In this document: piece after piece, positions 11,458 to 23,725 of the stretch
Position numbering within the stretch: the stretch's first letter is position 1
How the letters are laid out: every line of letters starts with the position of its first letter
Assembly (NCBI GenBank): GCA_020064725.1
Contig: JAGTWJ010000010.1
Span: 434,001 to 498,000 of the forward strand
DNA: 64,000 bases
Direction of reading: 5' to 3'
Source of the DNA: Drechslerella dactyloides
Taxonomy: Eukaryota; Ascomycota; Orbiliomycetes; Orbiliales; Orbiliaceae
Made by a program: the position numbers and the translations under genes
The notes under the pieces: model-generated
What the model was told of the DNA's origin: nothing
Database searches by the model: none
What the model saw: only the letters and a program-made list of their open reading frames with translations

Positions 11458-12482
11458 GATTATAATAATCTTATACTCCTAATAATATAATTTAAAAGTA
11501 ACTAAATAATAATTTTTGTAATTATCTAGAATTAAAAAATAGTAGTTTAAAAAATAGTATAATACCATAAATTTATTAAAATACTTTAGTTATTATAGAA
11601 TAAGTTTATTTATTATTTAATTATTATTAGAAAGTATAATAATCTAGTTTGCCAGTAATTTTGTTATTTTATATCAACTAGTTAAGTAATATTATCTAAT
11701 AAAAATAATACATAATAGTACTATCTAATCTTTTATATTTATTTTTTAAATAATTGTTATCTATTTATAATTTTTAGATTATATTAGTTTTACTTTATTA
11801 TATATCTTAATATTTATGATAATAATAGTTATAGATATAATATCTATTACAAAGTTAGTCTTATTAAAGTTATAGATGTTGTTATTTATAATATTATATT
11901 TAATTTTTATAATTTTTATTAACTAAAATTATTTATTAATAAGTATAAAATCTTTATATTTTGTTTGTTGATAGTTATACTTCTTAGTTAAATATATTTA
12001 TAACTCTAAATAATATCTAATAAAATTTAATATTTAGTTTTTGCTAATATATTATATATTATTATTACTACATATTAATAGTAGCTAATTAGTTATATCT
12101 TTTATATTACTTAGTTTAAGATAAAAAAATTATATATAAAATTTAAATATATACTATATAATAATGTTCTCTTTTAACTATATAAGATTTTATAATTTAG
12201 ATATATTATTATATTTTAAAGGGCAGCCATTATACTAATATACTAAAATCATATAAGATATATTATATAATTTAGCAATAGTCTAAATATTAAGATTTAG
12301 ATTTTTTTTTATAGTTTTAATAACTAGAATAATTTAGGATTTAATAGAAGAGGCAGTTATGTTGTAGATGGGTGGTGTTTAGTATTAAGAAAGGGTTTTC
12401 TACCCCTGGGACAGGAAACTAAATAGTTATAATAATAGTATGATCTGGTTACTTGTGTGATCTGGTTGCTTGTGTCTCACGT
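11458..12482 (-). mobile_element. pogo/Fot1-like transposon, 5' half only, AGATCA code
   Basis: The right end (followed by TA) inverts to ACGTGAGACAC plus two units AAGCAACCAGATCAC and AAGTAACCAGATCAT, a code seen nowhere else in the window. On the minus strand the transposase N terminus through the first catalytic box (YNFNKTNF) and a little beyond is recognisable. The remaining catalytic part, knuckle and left end are absent, the sequence starting abruptly at the TA after 11455. A possible hairpin lies near 12396-12420. Confidence 0.75.
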
Positions 12483-12535
12483 TATATTATTAAAAAGTTT
12501 TATTTATTAATAAATATATATTATATTTTTATCTA

Positions 12536-14408
12536 ACGTGGTCCACAAGCGAGCGGTACACCCAAGTGAGCGGTACACCTCTTGATATCCACGCGTCCAT
12601 TCTTCTTCTACACCATATATCTCCATAACCACTGTAATGGCTACCTCTATGACTGAATCCAGAATCATTCTAGCTATTGAAGTTATGAAAAAGGACTAAG
12701 AATTAAGCATTCAAGTTGCTGCTAAATTTTACAAGGTTCCTTATACAATCTTAGTTTACTGATATAAGGGCTGTTTTTTAAAATGCGATATTATATTTAA
12801 GTTATGAAAACTTATAGAACTAGAAGAGAAGACTATTGTTTGGTATATATTTGAGCTCTATACATGATTTTTTTATTTTAGGTTAAGTAGTATGGAAGAT
12901 ATGGCCAACCAGTTGCTATCAATGCATGCTGATAATAGTACACAACACATCAGCAAGAATTGAGCATCAAATTTTGTAAAACACTGCCTAGAACTCCAAA
13001 CACATTTATCTAGAAGATACAACTACAAGTAAGCTCAATACAAAGACCTTAAGTTTATTAACAATTAGTTTCAACTTATCCAAGCTACAAAAACTAAATA
13101 TAGCATTACAGACAATGATATCTACAACTTCAACAAAACAAGCTTTGTTATAGACATAATCTCTACAGTTACAGTTATTATAGGTACTGAAACCCAAAAT
13201 AAAGCTAAGCTAACACAGCCTAGGAACCATAAATAGGCAACAATTATTCAAAGCATAAACACAACAAATTGGGTAGTATTGTCATTTATTGTCCTTACTA
13301 GCCAATACCACCTAGCTAACTGATATACAGAGACCAACCTACCAAAAGACTAGGTTATTACACTTTTTAATAATAGCTAAACAACAAATAAAATAGTCCT
13401 CACATAGATTAAACACTTCAACAAAATATCAACACTGTGTTGTAAAAGTAACTATCGACTATTAGTCCTTAATAGACATAAAAGCCACCATTCAACTACC
13501 TTTGAACTCTATTATCAAAAATACAAGATTATTATGCTTTGTATACCACCCCATTCATTGCATCTTCTGTAGTTGCTGGATATTAAGTACTTTAGGCCAT
13601 TAAAGCATGCATATAGCTGCCAGGTGGAGGACTTAATACACACAAACATAACCCATATCAGTAAGCTGGAGTTCCTCTCTAGATTCCATAAGGCATACAC
13701 TGCCTCTATAACCGACAAGAATATACACAGCAGCTTCACTAGGGTTGATATTATACCTTACAATCCAAAAAGGGTACTTTCAAAGCTAAATATATAGCTA
13801 CCAATATCTACACTAATAAATTCCTGTTTTGGTACTACAATTATCTAGACTACAAAAACACCAAAAAATCCTATAAAAGCTGGTCTGTAATTAAAACTTA
13901 TTAAAAACCAAATTATTCTACACCAAAATAACTCTCCAACAAGCATACTAGTAACCATAGACCAGTTTATTAAGAAAATACAGTCTACAATACATGAAAT
14001 GGCACTTTTGTGTACAGATAACTCTAGACTTTGCTCTGCTAATAAGGTATTAAGCAAGCACCAGCAAGCAAAAAAAAAGCAGTTACAACATAGGGGACCA
14101 CTTACCATATACCAGACACAAGAGTTATTAGACCAAAAGAACATGGATAGGCAGATAAAGCAGGAAACCCACCAAAATAATATCCGGCTAGAAGGAGGCT
14201 CTAGGAGGGTATTATACTATAGCAAATATGGTAAAGCTGGGCATAATAAATAAACATGTCAAGATGCTTCTTAAAGATGTAAATAAGTGATTTTCTAGCC
14301 CCAGGCCAGATAATCATATACCTATAGTGGTAAAATCAGTATTTTCATTTAAGTAGGGTGTTGAAGTGTACCACTCACTTAGGTGTACCGCTCGCTTGTG
14401 GACCACGT
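12536..14408 (+). mobile_element. pogo/Fot1-like transposon, full length, GTACAC code
   Basis: TA-flanked, 1873 bp. The left end is ACGTGGTCCAC with units AAGCGAGCG-GTACACCC and AAGTGAGCG-GTACACC. The right end matches with two C-to-T-type changes. It is less A/T-biased than most of its neighbours, so longer open frames survive. Confidence 0.9.
12637..14274 (+). pseudogene. pogo/Fot1-like DDE transposase, about 545 codons
   Basis: The intact ATG at 12637 opens MATSMTESRIILAIEVMKK, a helix-turn-helix start. One reading frame runs to a stop at 14272-14274, interrupted by at least eight in-frame stops, all explainable by C-to-T or G-to-A changes. The first catalytic box is YNFNKTSF and the second reads LVLNRHKSHHS (expected LVLDGH), so two catalytic Asp are Asn; the third (LLDIKYF) is kept. 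The C-terminal part has a Gln/Lys-rich helical stretch and a knuckle remnant ending KAGHNK then TCQ. The open pieces 13573-13797 and 13999-14253 are in this frame. Confidence 0.85.
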
Positions 14409-14410
14409 TA

Positions 14411-16428
14411 TATTTATTATAATATTAAATATAATATAAATTTATTAATATTTTATAATTATATTTTTAATAAATATAAAATTAAAGTTAGAGAAATTAT
14501 TAAGAATTTTTATGCTTTATATTAATTTATTAGAGATATTATTTTTATAATCTTTCTATTATTATTAATATAAATAACTAAAATAGCTTAAACTAATAAT
14601 TTTTAAAAAAAAAAAAAATTGGGGATTCTATGATTTAGTAGTAATAACTATTTAACTTAAGTAATCTTTTCTACTATGATTATATTTATAATACTTGTTG
14701 ATATAAATCTGGTTAAATTATAATACTTAGTTTTAAGGTTAATAATTAGGATCTTGAGGTTAATTTATTATAAATATTTGAATGTATTTCTGGATATTTC
14801 GCCTAATGTGGTTTGAATGTGTTGCTTTTTTTTAAAAACAATTTAATCCTATTAAATTTTTATAAAATTATATATAATAATAATTTAAATTAAATAAGCT
14901 ACTTTATTGAACTGATGTTGTTGTAATTTATAAAAATTAAAATATGTAATTATGTTTTTGAGTTAATAGATTTTAAATATTTAATTATATATGAATTTAC
15001 CTCTGTGGTTATATTTATATAATATATTGGTTTGTAATGGCTGTTGTATGAGTTTCTGGGATAAGATAATGGAGGAGTTTATGGCTGTTTTGAAAAAATA
15101 AGGATAATATTAAGAGTTATAAGTTATAGGTTAATATTTTATAAAAATAACTTTTTAAACTTAGCCCTTATATTATTTAATAAAAAAATATATACAAAGT
15201 CTATTAAAAAATTAAAAGATATTATTTATCTATTCTAATATAAATATTGGTTTTAAAATTATAATTTTAACAAAACATCTACTTATATCTGGATTTTAAA
15301 ATTTTAATAATATCTATATTCATTCCAAATTATCTTATATTAACCTAATTATTATAAATATTAATCAATTAAATATAAAAAATATTTAACACTAATTTTT
15401 AGTAAAAATAGTATTTATTTATCAGCAGATTAAATTAAGCATAACAATATTAATAAATTTATTAAAATTTATAAACACTTTACTTTTTATTAAGAATAAA
15501 TCTTCAAAAAAAACTAATAATATTTTTAAATTCACATCCATAATTATTATTATATTTTAAAGCCTTTTTAATAAAAGTATATATAATATGCTTAGATTTA
15601 AGAATATTATTAATAAAATATATATATATTTTTAATAATATAAACAATTTTTTTATATATATATATATATTTTATATATCTTATTTTAATTAAGTATTTC
15701 CTGTTTTTTATAAATACTTCTTGATTAATTTGATTGTTTTTTTCTTTATTTTTTATATTTATTTGTTATTTATATAGATTTTTTTGTTTGGTTTTATTAT
15801 TAATACTTTTAATAATAATTTATAGATAAATATTAGTTTATTTATTAACTTAACTTTTAAAAATAATATATATATGGTTTAAAAATATTTACTATTAAAT
15901 ATATTTTATTATTTATCTTATAAATTAATACTTATATATTTATAGGGTTTTTTTTGTATTTTATTGATAATAATAATAAAAATAAAATTATAAAAAACCT
16001 AATTTCATATAAATTTAAAGTTTTATTAGTTATTAAATATATCTTATACCTAAGTAGCAAGATTTTAGTTTTAAAATAATAATCAAAAATTATTTAAAAA
16101 TTAATATAATCCTAAAATCAAATCTTTTTAACTATATTTTTTTAAATACTAGATTCTTAAAAAAGGTTAACATAGCCAATAACAACTTAATAACAAAATA
16201 GAATTTTTTAGAAATTTAAAAAATATTTATAATTTTATTAATAATAAAATCAACAATAATACCTTCTATTTTATTTATTAATCCTAGTTCTTAATATTTA
16301 TTAATATTAAATATAAAAAATATATTTTTGATAAATATAAATATTTTTAATTTAAATACTCTAGTAGCAGTATTATTAATTTTTAATATTTAAAGTAAAA
16401 CCACTAATTATTATTACTCCATATAGTA
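14411..16428. other. A+T-rich relic, unidentified
   Basis: Two kilobases with no frame I can assign. The stretch 14620-15080 is less extreme in A+T and could be an old LTR or leader, but I see no paired repeat. Segments near 15420-15600 look faintly like decayed retroelement coding sequence without a diagnostic motif. Confidence 0.4.
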
Positions 16429-18319
16429 ACGTCAACGATAAGCGACCGAGCAGGACAAGCGACTGAGTAGCCTCCTTACCCCACCCTAACAAAAGTATAC
16501 ACTACTATCACAGGTATTGGGTTTCCTGCCCTAGAGGCAGGAAATCCTGTTTACTCAGATTCTGAAGATTTCTACTGGTATATTCAAATATTATATCTAT
16601 GTTTACTATACTTGCCATAGTGGTATGTATTTCTGGAGGTAGCTTTTGGTTAGGGGGTACGCTGGTATTTTGGAGGTGCTGGCTGCTCAATCATTTTGTT
16701 TATAGTATTGTTATCTAAAATTCTGTTAGCCTGATATATAATAAGTGTGCCTTTATGCTGTATTTATTGCTTTTTCAACTATTAGTGTTTGTTTAGCACT
16801 TTATTAGCAGAGTGAAACATTATGTTCTCTATATGTATAAGTGTTATTTGGTATATTATTATCTACACCCTTTTAGATAGCTAATTTATAGCTACTAGCA
16901 ATAATATAAAAAAAATATTTTGGTATTAGATAATCTGGTTTTTAATTAGGCCTATTTGTAGGCTAATTTTTGATGGATTTAATAATATCTTTATAATCCA
17001 GGTAGCTGCTATATTTACAATACCCAGGCATGAATTTATTAAAGTAGCTGCTGGTAATTGTATATCCAGTTTTAATAGAACTTTTTCAGAATCATAAGGT
17101 ATAATACTAGTTCTAGTAAAGCTATTATATATGTTTTTAAATATTATTACAGTAGTAAATACTTTGTAAAATCTAGAAAGAAACTCTAGTTTAGAGATAT
17201 GGTTGATGTGTATATATATTAAGTTCTCCATCTTCTTACTATATACCTGTTTTAATGGCCTAAAGTAGCTAATATCTAGTAATTGGAGGATATATAATAA
17301 ATATAGTAATATACAGATTATAATAATCTTATACTCTTAGCAGTATAGCTTGAAAATGGCTGAATGGTGGCTTTTGTGATTATCTAAAATTAATAGTTAG
17401 TAGTTTAAAAGACAGCACTATATTATAAATTGGTTGAAGTGCTTTAGTTATTCAAAAACCAGCTCATTTATTATCCAGTTATTATCAGAAAACATGATTA
17501 CCTAGTCTTTTAGTAGCTTTATTCTTATATATTAGTTAGTTAGATAATACTACCTAACAAAAATAATAAATAGTAACACTGCCCAATCTTTTACACCTAT
17601 CCCCTATATAATTGTTACCCATTTATAGTTCCCAGACTGTGCTAGTTTAGCTTTATTATATACTTTAGCTCCTATAATAATAATAGTTGTAGATATTATG
17701 TCTATTATAAAGCTAGTTTTATCAAAGTTATAGATATTATTATTTATAATACTATACTTGGCTTTTATAGCCTCTATTAACTAAAATTATTTGTTAATAA
17801 ATATAAAATTTTTATATTTTGTTTATTAGTAGTTATATTTTCTAGATAAATATATTTATAACTCTAGGTAATATTTAATAAAGTTATTAGTCTATTATTT
17901 GTTAATATATTGTATATTATTATTATTATATATTAATAATAGTTAATTAACTATATCTTCCATATTATCTAGTTTAAGATGAAAAAAATATATATATAAC
18001 TTAAATATATATTAAATAATAATATTCTTTTTTAAATTTATAAGATTTTATAATTTAAAGATATTATTATATTTTAAAATATAACTATAATAATAGTAGC
18101 TAAAAATCGATTAAAAAATATTATATAATTTAATAGTAATTGAAATATTTAATTTTTTGTTGTTTTCTAAAGCTTTAATAATTAAAATTATTTAGGATTT
18201 AATTGTAGAGATAGTTATTATAACAGCTGTAAATATATGTAATAATAAAGTTAGGATGGGGGTAGAGGCCAGATAGGCTGCTCGGTTGCTTGTGCTGCTT
18301 GGTCGCTTATCGTTGACGT
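16429..18319 (-). mobile_element. pogo/Fot1-like transposon, full length, GAGCAG code
   Basis: TA-flanked, 1891 bp. The left end is ACGTCAACGAT, then AAGCGACCG-AGCAGGAC and AAGCGACTG-AGTAGCC; the right end matches with minor decay. The terminal code is shared with the element at 9313. A 9-bp perfect stem (TTTCCTGCC / GGCAGGAAA, loop CTAGA) lies at 16522-16544, just past the transposase stop. Confidence 0.88.
16551..18218 (-). pseudogene. pogo/Fot1-like DDE transposase, 556 codons, frame preserved
   Basis: The start at 18218 is an ATA in place of ATG, and the stop is at 16551-16553. The span is an exact multiple of three, so decay is by point mutation only. The first catalytic box is YNFDKTSF: the Asp survives, the Glu is Lys. 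The open piece 16926-17231 (starting MENLIYIHINHISKLEF) is the region after the third catalytic Asp. The C-terminal knuckle is visible as H-Y-G-K-Y-S-K-H-R-Y, its cysteines turned to Tyr. The open frame at 16508-16690 is out of phase and is not the product. Confidence 0.8.
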
Positions 18320-18321
18320 TA

Positions 18322-19577
18322 TTCTATAATAAAAAGAAATAAATCTTTATAATAAAATACTATAAACAGTTATATTATCCTAAAATTCAAATAATCTTTA
18401 ATATTATTATTCCTAACTATAAACCACTTATATTTAATAAAAATATATATTATAGAATTATTTCTAGTTTTTATTTATAAAATATATATATTTTTGATTT
18501 TTAATTATTTTTATTATAATTACTATAAAAGTTTATAAAACTTAATATTATTTATTTATTTTATTTATTAGTCTAAATTTATATTTTAATTAATATTTTC
18601 TTAGATTATTTTAGCTATAATTATTTATATCTTTTTTACTACCAAATTATATTTTAGATTATAAAAAACTATATCTATCACTAATTTTAATTAGTATATA
18701 TTACTAATTAATAAAACAATAAATAGATCCTTTAATAAGCAATCATTATCCCAGTATTCTTATAGAGTCTTATTAATTTAGAAAATTATTTTATTTTCTA
18801 CCATACTAATTTTATTAATAATTAACATATTTTTATTTTTTTATTTTTATATTATTTTTAATTTAATTAAAATTCAAATTATACTAGTCTTTTTAATTTT
18901 TTAATTTTTTTTATTCTTAAACTATAATAAAGAAAATATATAAGATTTTTTTTTAATATTAAACACTATAGTACCAGCAAACACACAAAGCTCAAAATAA
19001 TTAAATTGGTTTTTTTTTTAAAAAAAAAATCCCAAATAACTTAGATAATATATATTTTATTAATTCTATCTTTTTTAAACAAATACATAATAATTCATTC
19101 TTATATATTTTCTAGCTTGTCTATAGATTTTGTTATAACCAACAAGACAAATACTTATTTTTAATCCTAGGACTGGCATCTGGTTCACGAGACAAATTTT
19201 TAATTAAGTTTTAATATTCAAATTATAAATAAAGTAGTTTTAGTTTAAGTTTATCCTTAAAACTTTACAAATATAACCCCATTTATAATAGTTTTTAAAT
19301 TAATACCAAAAAAGCTATTAATATCTTCCTACAAGCTTAGATTTTTTATATTTTTTTCTAAAATATTATAGTATTTTTTTTTAATTTTTTAATTCCTTTT
19401 TTTTAGTACCATAGTTAAAAAAAATTTATATTACTAATATTAATATCTTGTTATAAAATATTTAATTTAGTTTATAAGGCTATTATATTCTATATAATAG
19501 CTTAATTAATGAATTCTAAATCTATTTCTACTAATATTAAAAGTATAATTTTTTAGATATTATAAATATTTATTCTA
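18322..19577. other. A+T-rich relic, unidentified
   Basis: No reading frame or terminal structure is supported. A less biased patch at about 19140-19200 contains CCTAGGACTGGCATCTGG, which I cannot place. I looked for copia-type protease or reverse transcriptase boxes and found none that are convincing. Confidence 0.4.
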
Positions 19578-19723
19578 TAACGTATTCCACAAGTGAGTGG
19601 ACCATACAAGCGAGCGGACCACCTCAATACCCCACCCTAACAAAAACACTGGCTTTATGGCCACACTGCTATTATACTGGGCTCTATATATGCTAATTTA
19701 TTTAATTATATACTTAAGATACC

Positions 19724-21613
19724 TGCTAGTATGTTTGAATATTATATTTAAGTTTACTATAATTACTGTAGTGAATTATCTTTCTAGAGGTAACCTCTGG
19801 CTAAGGGCTATTTTGATGGTTTAAATATTTTATTTATTTATTCTATTTATTTATAGTATTATTATCTAGGATTTTATTAGCCTAGTATATAGTAAGTATG
19901 TTTTTATGTTGTAACGTCAACAATAAGCGACTGGACCAGACAAGCGACCGGACCACCCCCCTTGTATATTTCTTTAATTTAATATAAAAAAAATTTAAAA
20001 AAATATTTTTAGATTTGTAATAGTTTATATAAACAAGATTAATTTTATTCTAATTTTAAATTAATTATTGATTAAGTTATCAATAAAAAGTGTTTTGGTA
20101 GGGTGTTGGTTTATATGGGGTGGTCCGCTCGCTTGTGTGGTCCGCTCGCTTGTGGAATACGTTATATATTGTTTTTTTGTTTGTTAATACTTACTTAATA
20201 TTTTATTAGTAAAATGTAGTATTATGTTTTCTATTTGTATAAGTACTAACTAGTATATTATTATCTATGTTTTTTTAATGAATTAGTTTATAACAATTAG
20301 TAATGATATTAGAAAACTATTTTAATACTAGATAATCTGGTTTTTAATGAATTTTGATTATAGGTTAGTTTTTGAAAAATTTATTAGGGTTTTTGTTGTT
20401 TAAATGGTTATTATATTTGTGGTATTAAGATGTAAATTTATTAAGGTAGATACTAGTAATTATATATTTAATTTTAAAAGAATTTTATTAAGATTATAAT
20501 ATTAGTTTCAGTAAAGCTATTATATATATTTTTAAGTATTATTACAGTAGTAAATGTTTTATAGAATTTAAAGAAAAACTTTAGTTTGCTGATATAATTA
20601 ATATATATATATATTAAGTCTTTTATCTGGTGACTATATACTTATTTTAATAGCTTAAAATATCTAACATTTAATAATTAAAAAAGATATAAAAAATATA
20701 ATAACATACAAATTATAATAATCTTATATTTTTAATAATAAAGTTTAAAAAATATTAAGTAATAGTTATTATAGCTATTTAAGATTAATAGTCAATAATC
20801 TAAAATATAGTGTTGTACTGTAAAATGGTTAAAATACTTTAATTATTCTATAATAATCTTATTTATTATCTAGCTATTATTAGAAAATATAATAATCCAG
20901 TTATTTGGTAAATTAGTCTCTATATATTAGCTAATTAAATAATATTAATTAATTAAAATAATAAATAGTAATATTATCTAATTTTCTGTATTTATTTTCT
21001 GAATAACTATTATCCATTTGTGATTCCCAGGCTGTACCAGTTTAATTTTATCACATATTTCAGCTCCTATAACAACCATAGTTATAAAAATTATATCTAT
21101 TATAAAACCTATCTTATCAAAATTATAGATATTATTATCCATAATATCATATTTTGTTTTTATTATTTATAAAAACTAAAACTACTTTTAAATAAAATCT
21201 AGGTCTTCATATTTAACTCACTAATAGTTATATTTTCTAGATAAATACATCTAAAGCTTTAGACAGTATTTTATAAAGTTTGCTGCCTAATTCTTACCAA
21301 CATATCATATACTATTACTAGCATATATTAATAGCAGTTGATTAACCATATCTTCTATACTACCTAATCTAAGATAAAAAAACCACACAAACAGCTTAAG
21401 TATATACTAAATAATAATATTTTTTTTTAATTTTATAAAATTTTATAATTTAAAGATATTGTTTATTTTTAAAATATAGTTGTTATACCAATATAATAAA
21501 ATAATATAAAAAATATCATAAAGTTTAGTAGTAGTTTAAATGTTTAATTTTTAATCTTTTTCCAGAATTTTAATAACTAAAATAATTTGGGATTTAGTCA
21601 TAATAGCAGCCAT
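19724..21613 (-). pseudogene. pogo/Fot1-like DDE transposase, interrupted by a MITE near its C terminus
   Basis: The ATG at 21611-21613 opens MAAIMTKS; the likely stop is at 19724-19726. The first catalytic box reads YNFDKIGF, keeping the Asp but not the Glu. The MITE interrupts the C-terminal region upstream of the knuckle. The knuckle is decayed (Y-S-N-Y-S-K-L-K-Y-N-I-Q-T-Y). Many RIP-type stops. Confidence 0.75.
19914..20162 (+). mobile_element. 249-bp MITE, copy 2 (inserted in its relative)
   Basis: Same 249-bp unit with hybrid ends and TA flanks, T variant at the one polymorphic site (GATTTGTAATAG). It lies inside the GACCA-code transposon. Confidence 0.92.
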
Positions 21614-21838
21614 AATAATAGTTATGAAGGTAATATAGTGTAGAAGAAGAGTAGTCACACCAGTGTTGAGAGGTGGTCCGCTCGTTTGTGTGGTCCGCTC
21701 GCTTGTGGAACACGTTATTTATTTTATAATATTTCTTAATAATTAAATTTATATTTAGTATTAACCTATTTAATCTATTTATATCTATTATTATTCTAAA
21801 ATTTATTATTAATTATTAATATCTTTCAAATATTATTA

Positions 21839-23723
21839 ACGTCAATGATAAGCGAACGGATCAGACAAGTGAGTGGATCATCTTACCACACCTATGTGCC
21901 TACTACTCTTCTTATATCTTATACCTCTATAATTATTGTAATATCTGCTTTTATGACTGAATCTAGAGTTTTTCTAGTTATTGAAGTTATAAAAAAAGAT
22001 TAAGAATTAAGTATTTGAACTATTATTAAGTATTATAATGTCTTTTATATTATTTTAGTCTACTAATATAATGATTATTTTTTATGATATGATAGTATTT
22101 TTAAATTGTAAAATTTTATAAAATTAGAAGAAGATGTTATTATTTAATATATACTTGAATTATGTGTGTGGTTTTTTTATTTTAGGCTAGGTAGTATGGA
22201 AGATATGGTTAATTAGCTGCTACTAGTATATAGTAATAATAGTATATAATATATTGGTAAGAGATGAACTAGTAATTTTGTTAAATATTGTTTAGAGCTA
22301 TAGATATGTTTATCTAGGAAATATGATTATTAGTGAGTAAAATGTGAAGATTTTGTATTTATTAATAAGTGGTTTTAGTTAATAGAGGTTGTAAAGATTA
22401 AGTATGGTATTGTGAATAATAATATCTATAATTTTGATGAGATTGGTTTTATAATAGATATAATATTTATAATTATTATTATTATAGGTGTTGAAATATA
22501 TAATAAAACTAAGCTAATATAACTTGGGAATTGTGAGTAGATAATAATTATTTAGGTGTAAAAGGTTGGGTAGTGTTGTTATTTATTGTTTTTGCTGGGT
22601 AATACCATTTAGTTAGCTGGTATATAGTGATAAAGTTACTAATAAATTGGGTTATTGTGTTTTCTGATAATGGCTGGATGATGAATGAGCTTGTTTTACA
22701 GTAGCTAAAGTATTTTAATAAATTTATAATATAGTATTATATTTTAAATTATTGGCTATTAATTTTAGATAGTTATAAAAGTTATTATTCTATTATTTTT
22801 GAACTATACTACTAGGAGTATAAGATTGTTATAATTTATATGTTACTATATTTATTATATATTTTTTAGCTACTGGATATTGGTTGTTTTAAATTATTAA
22901 AATAAATGTATAGCTATGAGGTAGAAAACTTAATATATATATATATTAATTATATTTTTAAGTTGGAGTTTCTTACTAAATTTTATAAAATATTTATTAT
23001 TATAATAATATTTAAAAATATATATAACAGCTTTACTAGAGCTGGTATTATATCTTATAACCTTGATAGAATTTTATTAAAGCTAGATATATAATTACTA
23101 ATAGCTACTCTAATAAATTTATATTTAAGCATTATAAATATAGTAGCTACCTAAACTATAAAAATATTATTAAATTTATTAAAAATTAATTTATAAATAG
23201 ATTTAATTAAAAACCAAATTATCTAGTACTAGAATAGTTTTTTTATATTATTATTAGTAATTATAGACTAACTATTTAAAAAAATATAAATTATAATATA
23301 TTAATTAATATTTATATGTATAAAAAATATAATACTATACTCTATTAATAAAGTATTAAGTAAATGATAATAGATAAAAAAATAGTATATATAGTATAGA
23401 GGTATGTTTACCATATATTAAATAGATAATATACTAGATTAAAATACTATAAATAAATAATATAAATAAATAAAATTAAAAAATTGTTAGGATAATATAT
23501 AATTAAGAAGAAACTTTAGAAGGGTATTGTGCTATAATTAATATAATAAAGCTAGATATAATATTTAAATATATTAAAAAATATTTTAAATATGTAAATA
23601 AATTATTTAGTATATATTTAACCTAAAGTTATAGTATTGTAGTAGTGAAATCAGTATTTTTGTTGAGATGGGGTGGTGAGGTGATCCACTCACTTATCTG
23701 ATCTGTTCGCTTATCATTGACGT
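21839..23723 (+). mobile_element. pogo/Fot1-like transposon, full length, GATCA code
   Basis: TA-flanked, 1885 bp. The left end is ACGTCAATGAT with AAGCGAACG-GATCAGAC and AAGTGAGTG-GATCATC; the right end matches. It is the whole-length reference for the truncated copies at 1309, 43702 and 61311. Confidence 0.88.
21941..23589 (+). pseudogene. pogo/Fot1-like DDE transposase with an intact first catalytic box
   Basis: The start codon is ATA at 21941 (or the ATG at 21953, reading MTESRVFLVIEV). The first catalytic box is YNFDEIGF, so Asp and Glu are kept; the second reads LILDSYKS and the third keeps LLDIGCF-like Asp. Between the first and second boxes, near 22555, about 7 bases are missing relative to the copy at 58132-59787, shifting the frame. 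Stops of RIP type are numerous. The open piece 22906-23094 follows the third catalytic Asp. Confidence 0.78.
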
Positions 23724-23725
23724 TA

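Larger units (their letters stand above)
19580..21715 (-). mobile_element. pogo/Fot1-like transposon, GACCA code, likely parent type of the 249-bp MITE
   Basis: TA-flanked, 2136 bp including a 249-bp MITE at 19914-20162. The left end is ACGTATTCCAC with AAGTGAGTG-GACCATAC and AAGCGAGCG-GACCACC; the right end inverts to ACGTGTTCCAC with two AAGCGAGCG-GACCAC-type units. This is the only full-length transposon here with the MITE's GACCA code, and its ends resemble the MITE's right end. Confidence 0.88.

Noticed and set aside
13845..14144. Minus-strand 99-codon open frame
   Set aside because: It is antisense to the transposase at 12637-14274, whose plus-strand frame has the catalytic and knuckle motifs.
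15400..16000. Possible retroelement reverse transcriptase (a stretch reading FIDNNNNK)
   Set aside because: It is explained by an AAT-rich run; flanking residues do not fit any reverse transcriptase motif.
16508..16690. Minus-strand 60-codon open frame with a readable C terminus
   Set aside because: It is out of phase with the transposase frame that contains the knuckle remnant; the true stop is at 16551-16553.
18322..19577. Possible copia-type retroelement
   Set aside because: No protease, integrase or reverse transcriptase box could be read in any frame; resemblance was only compositional.
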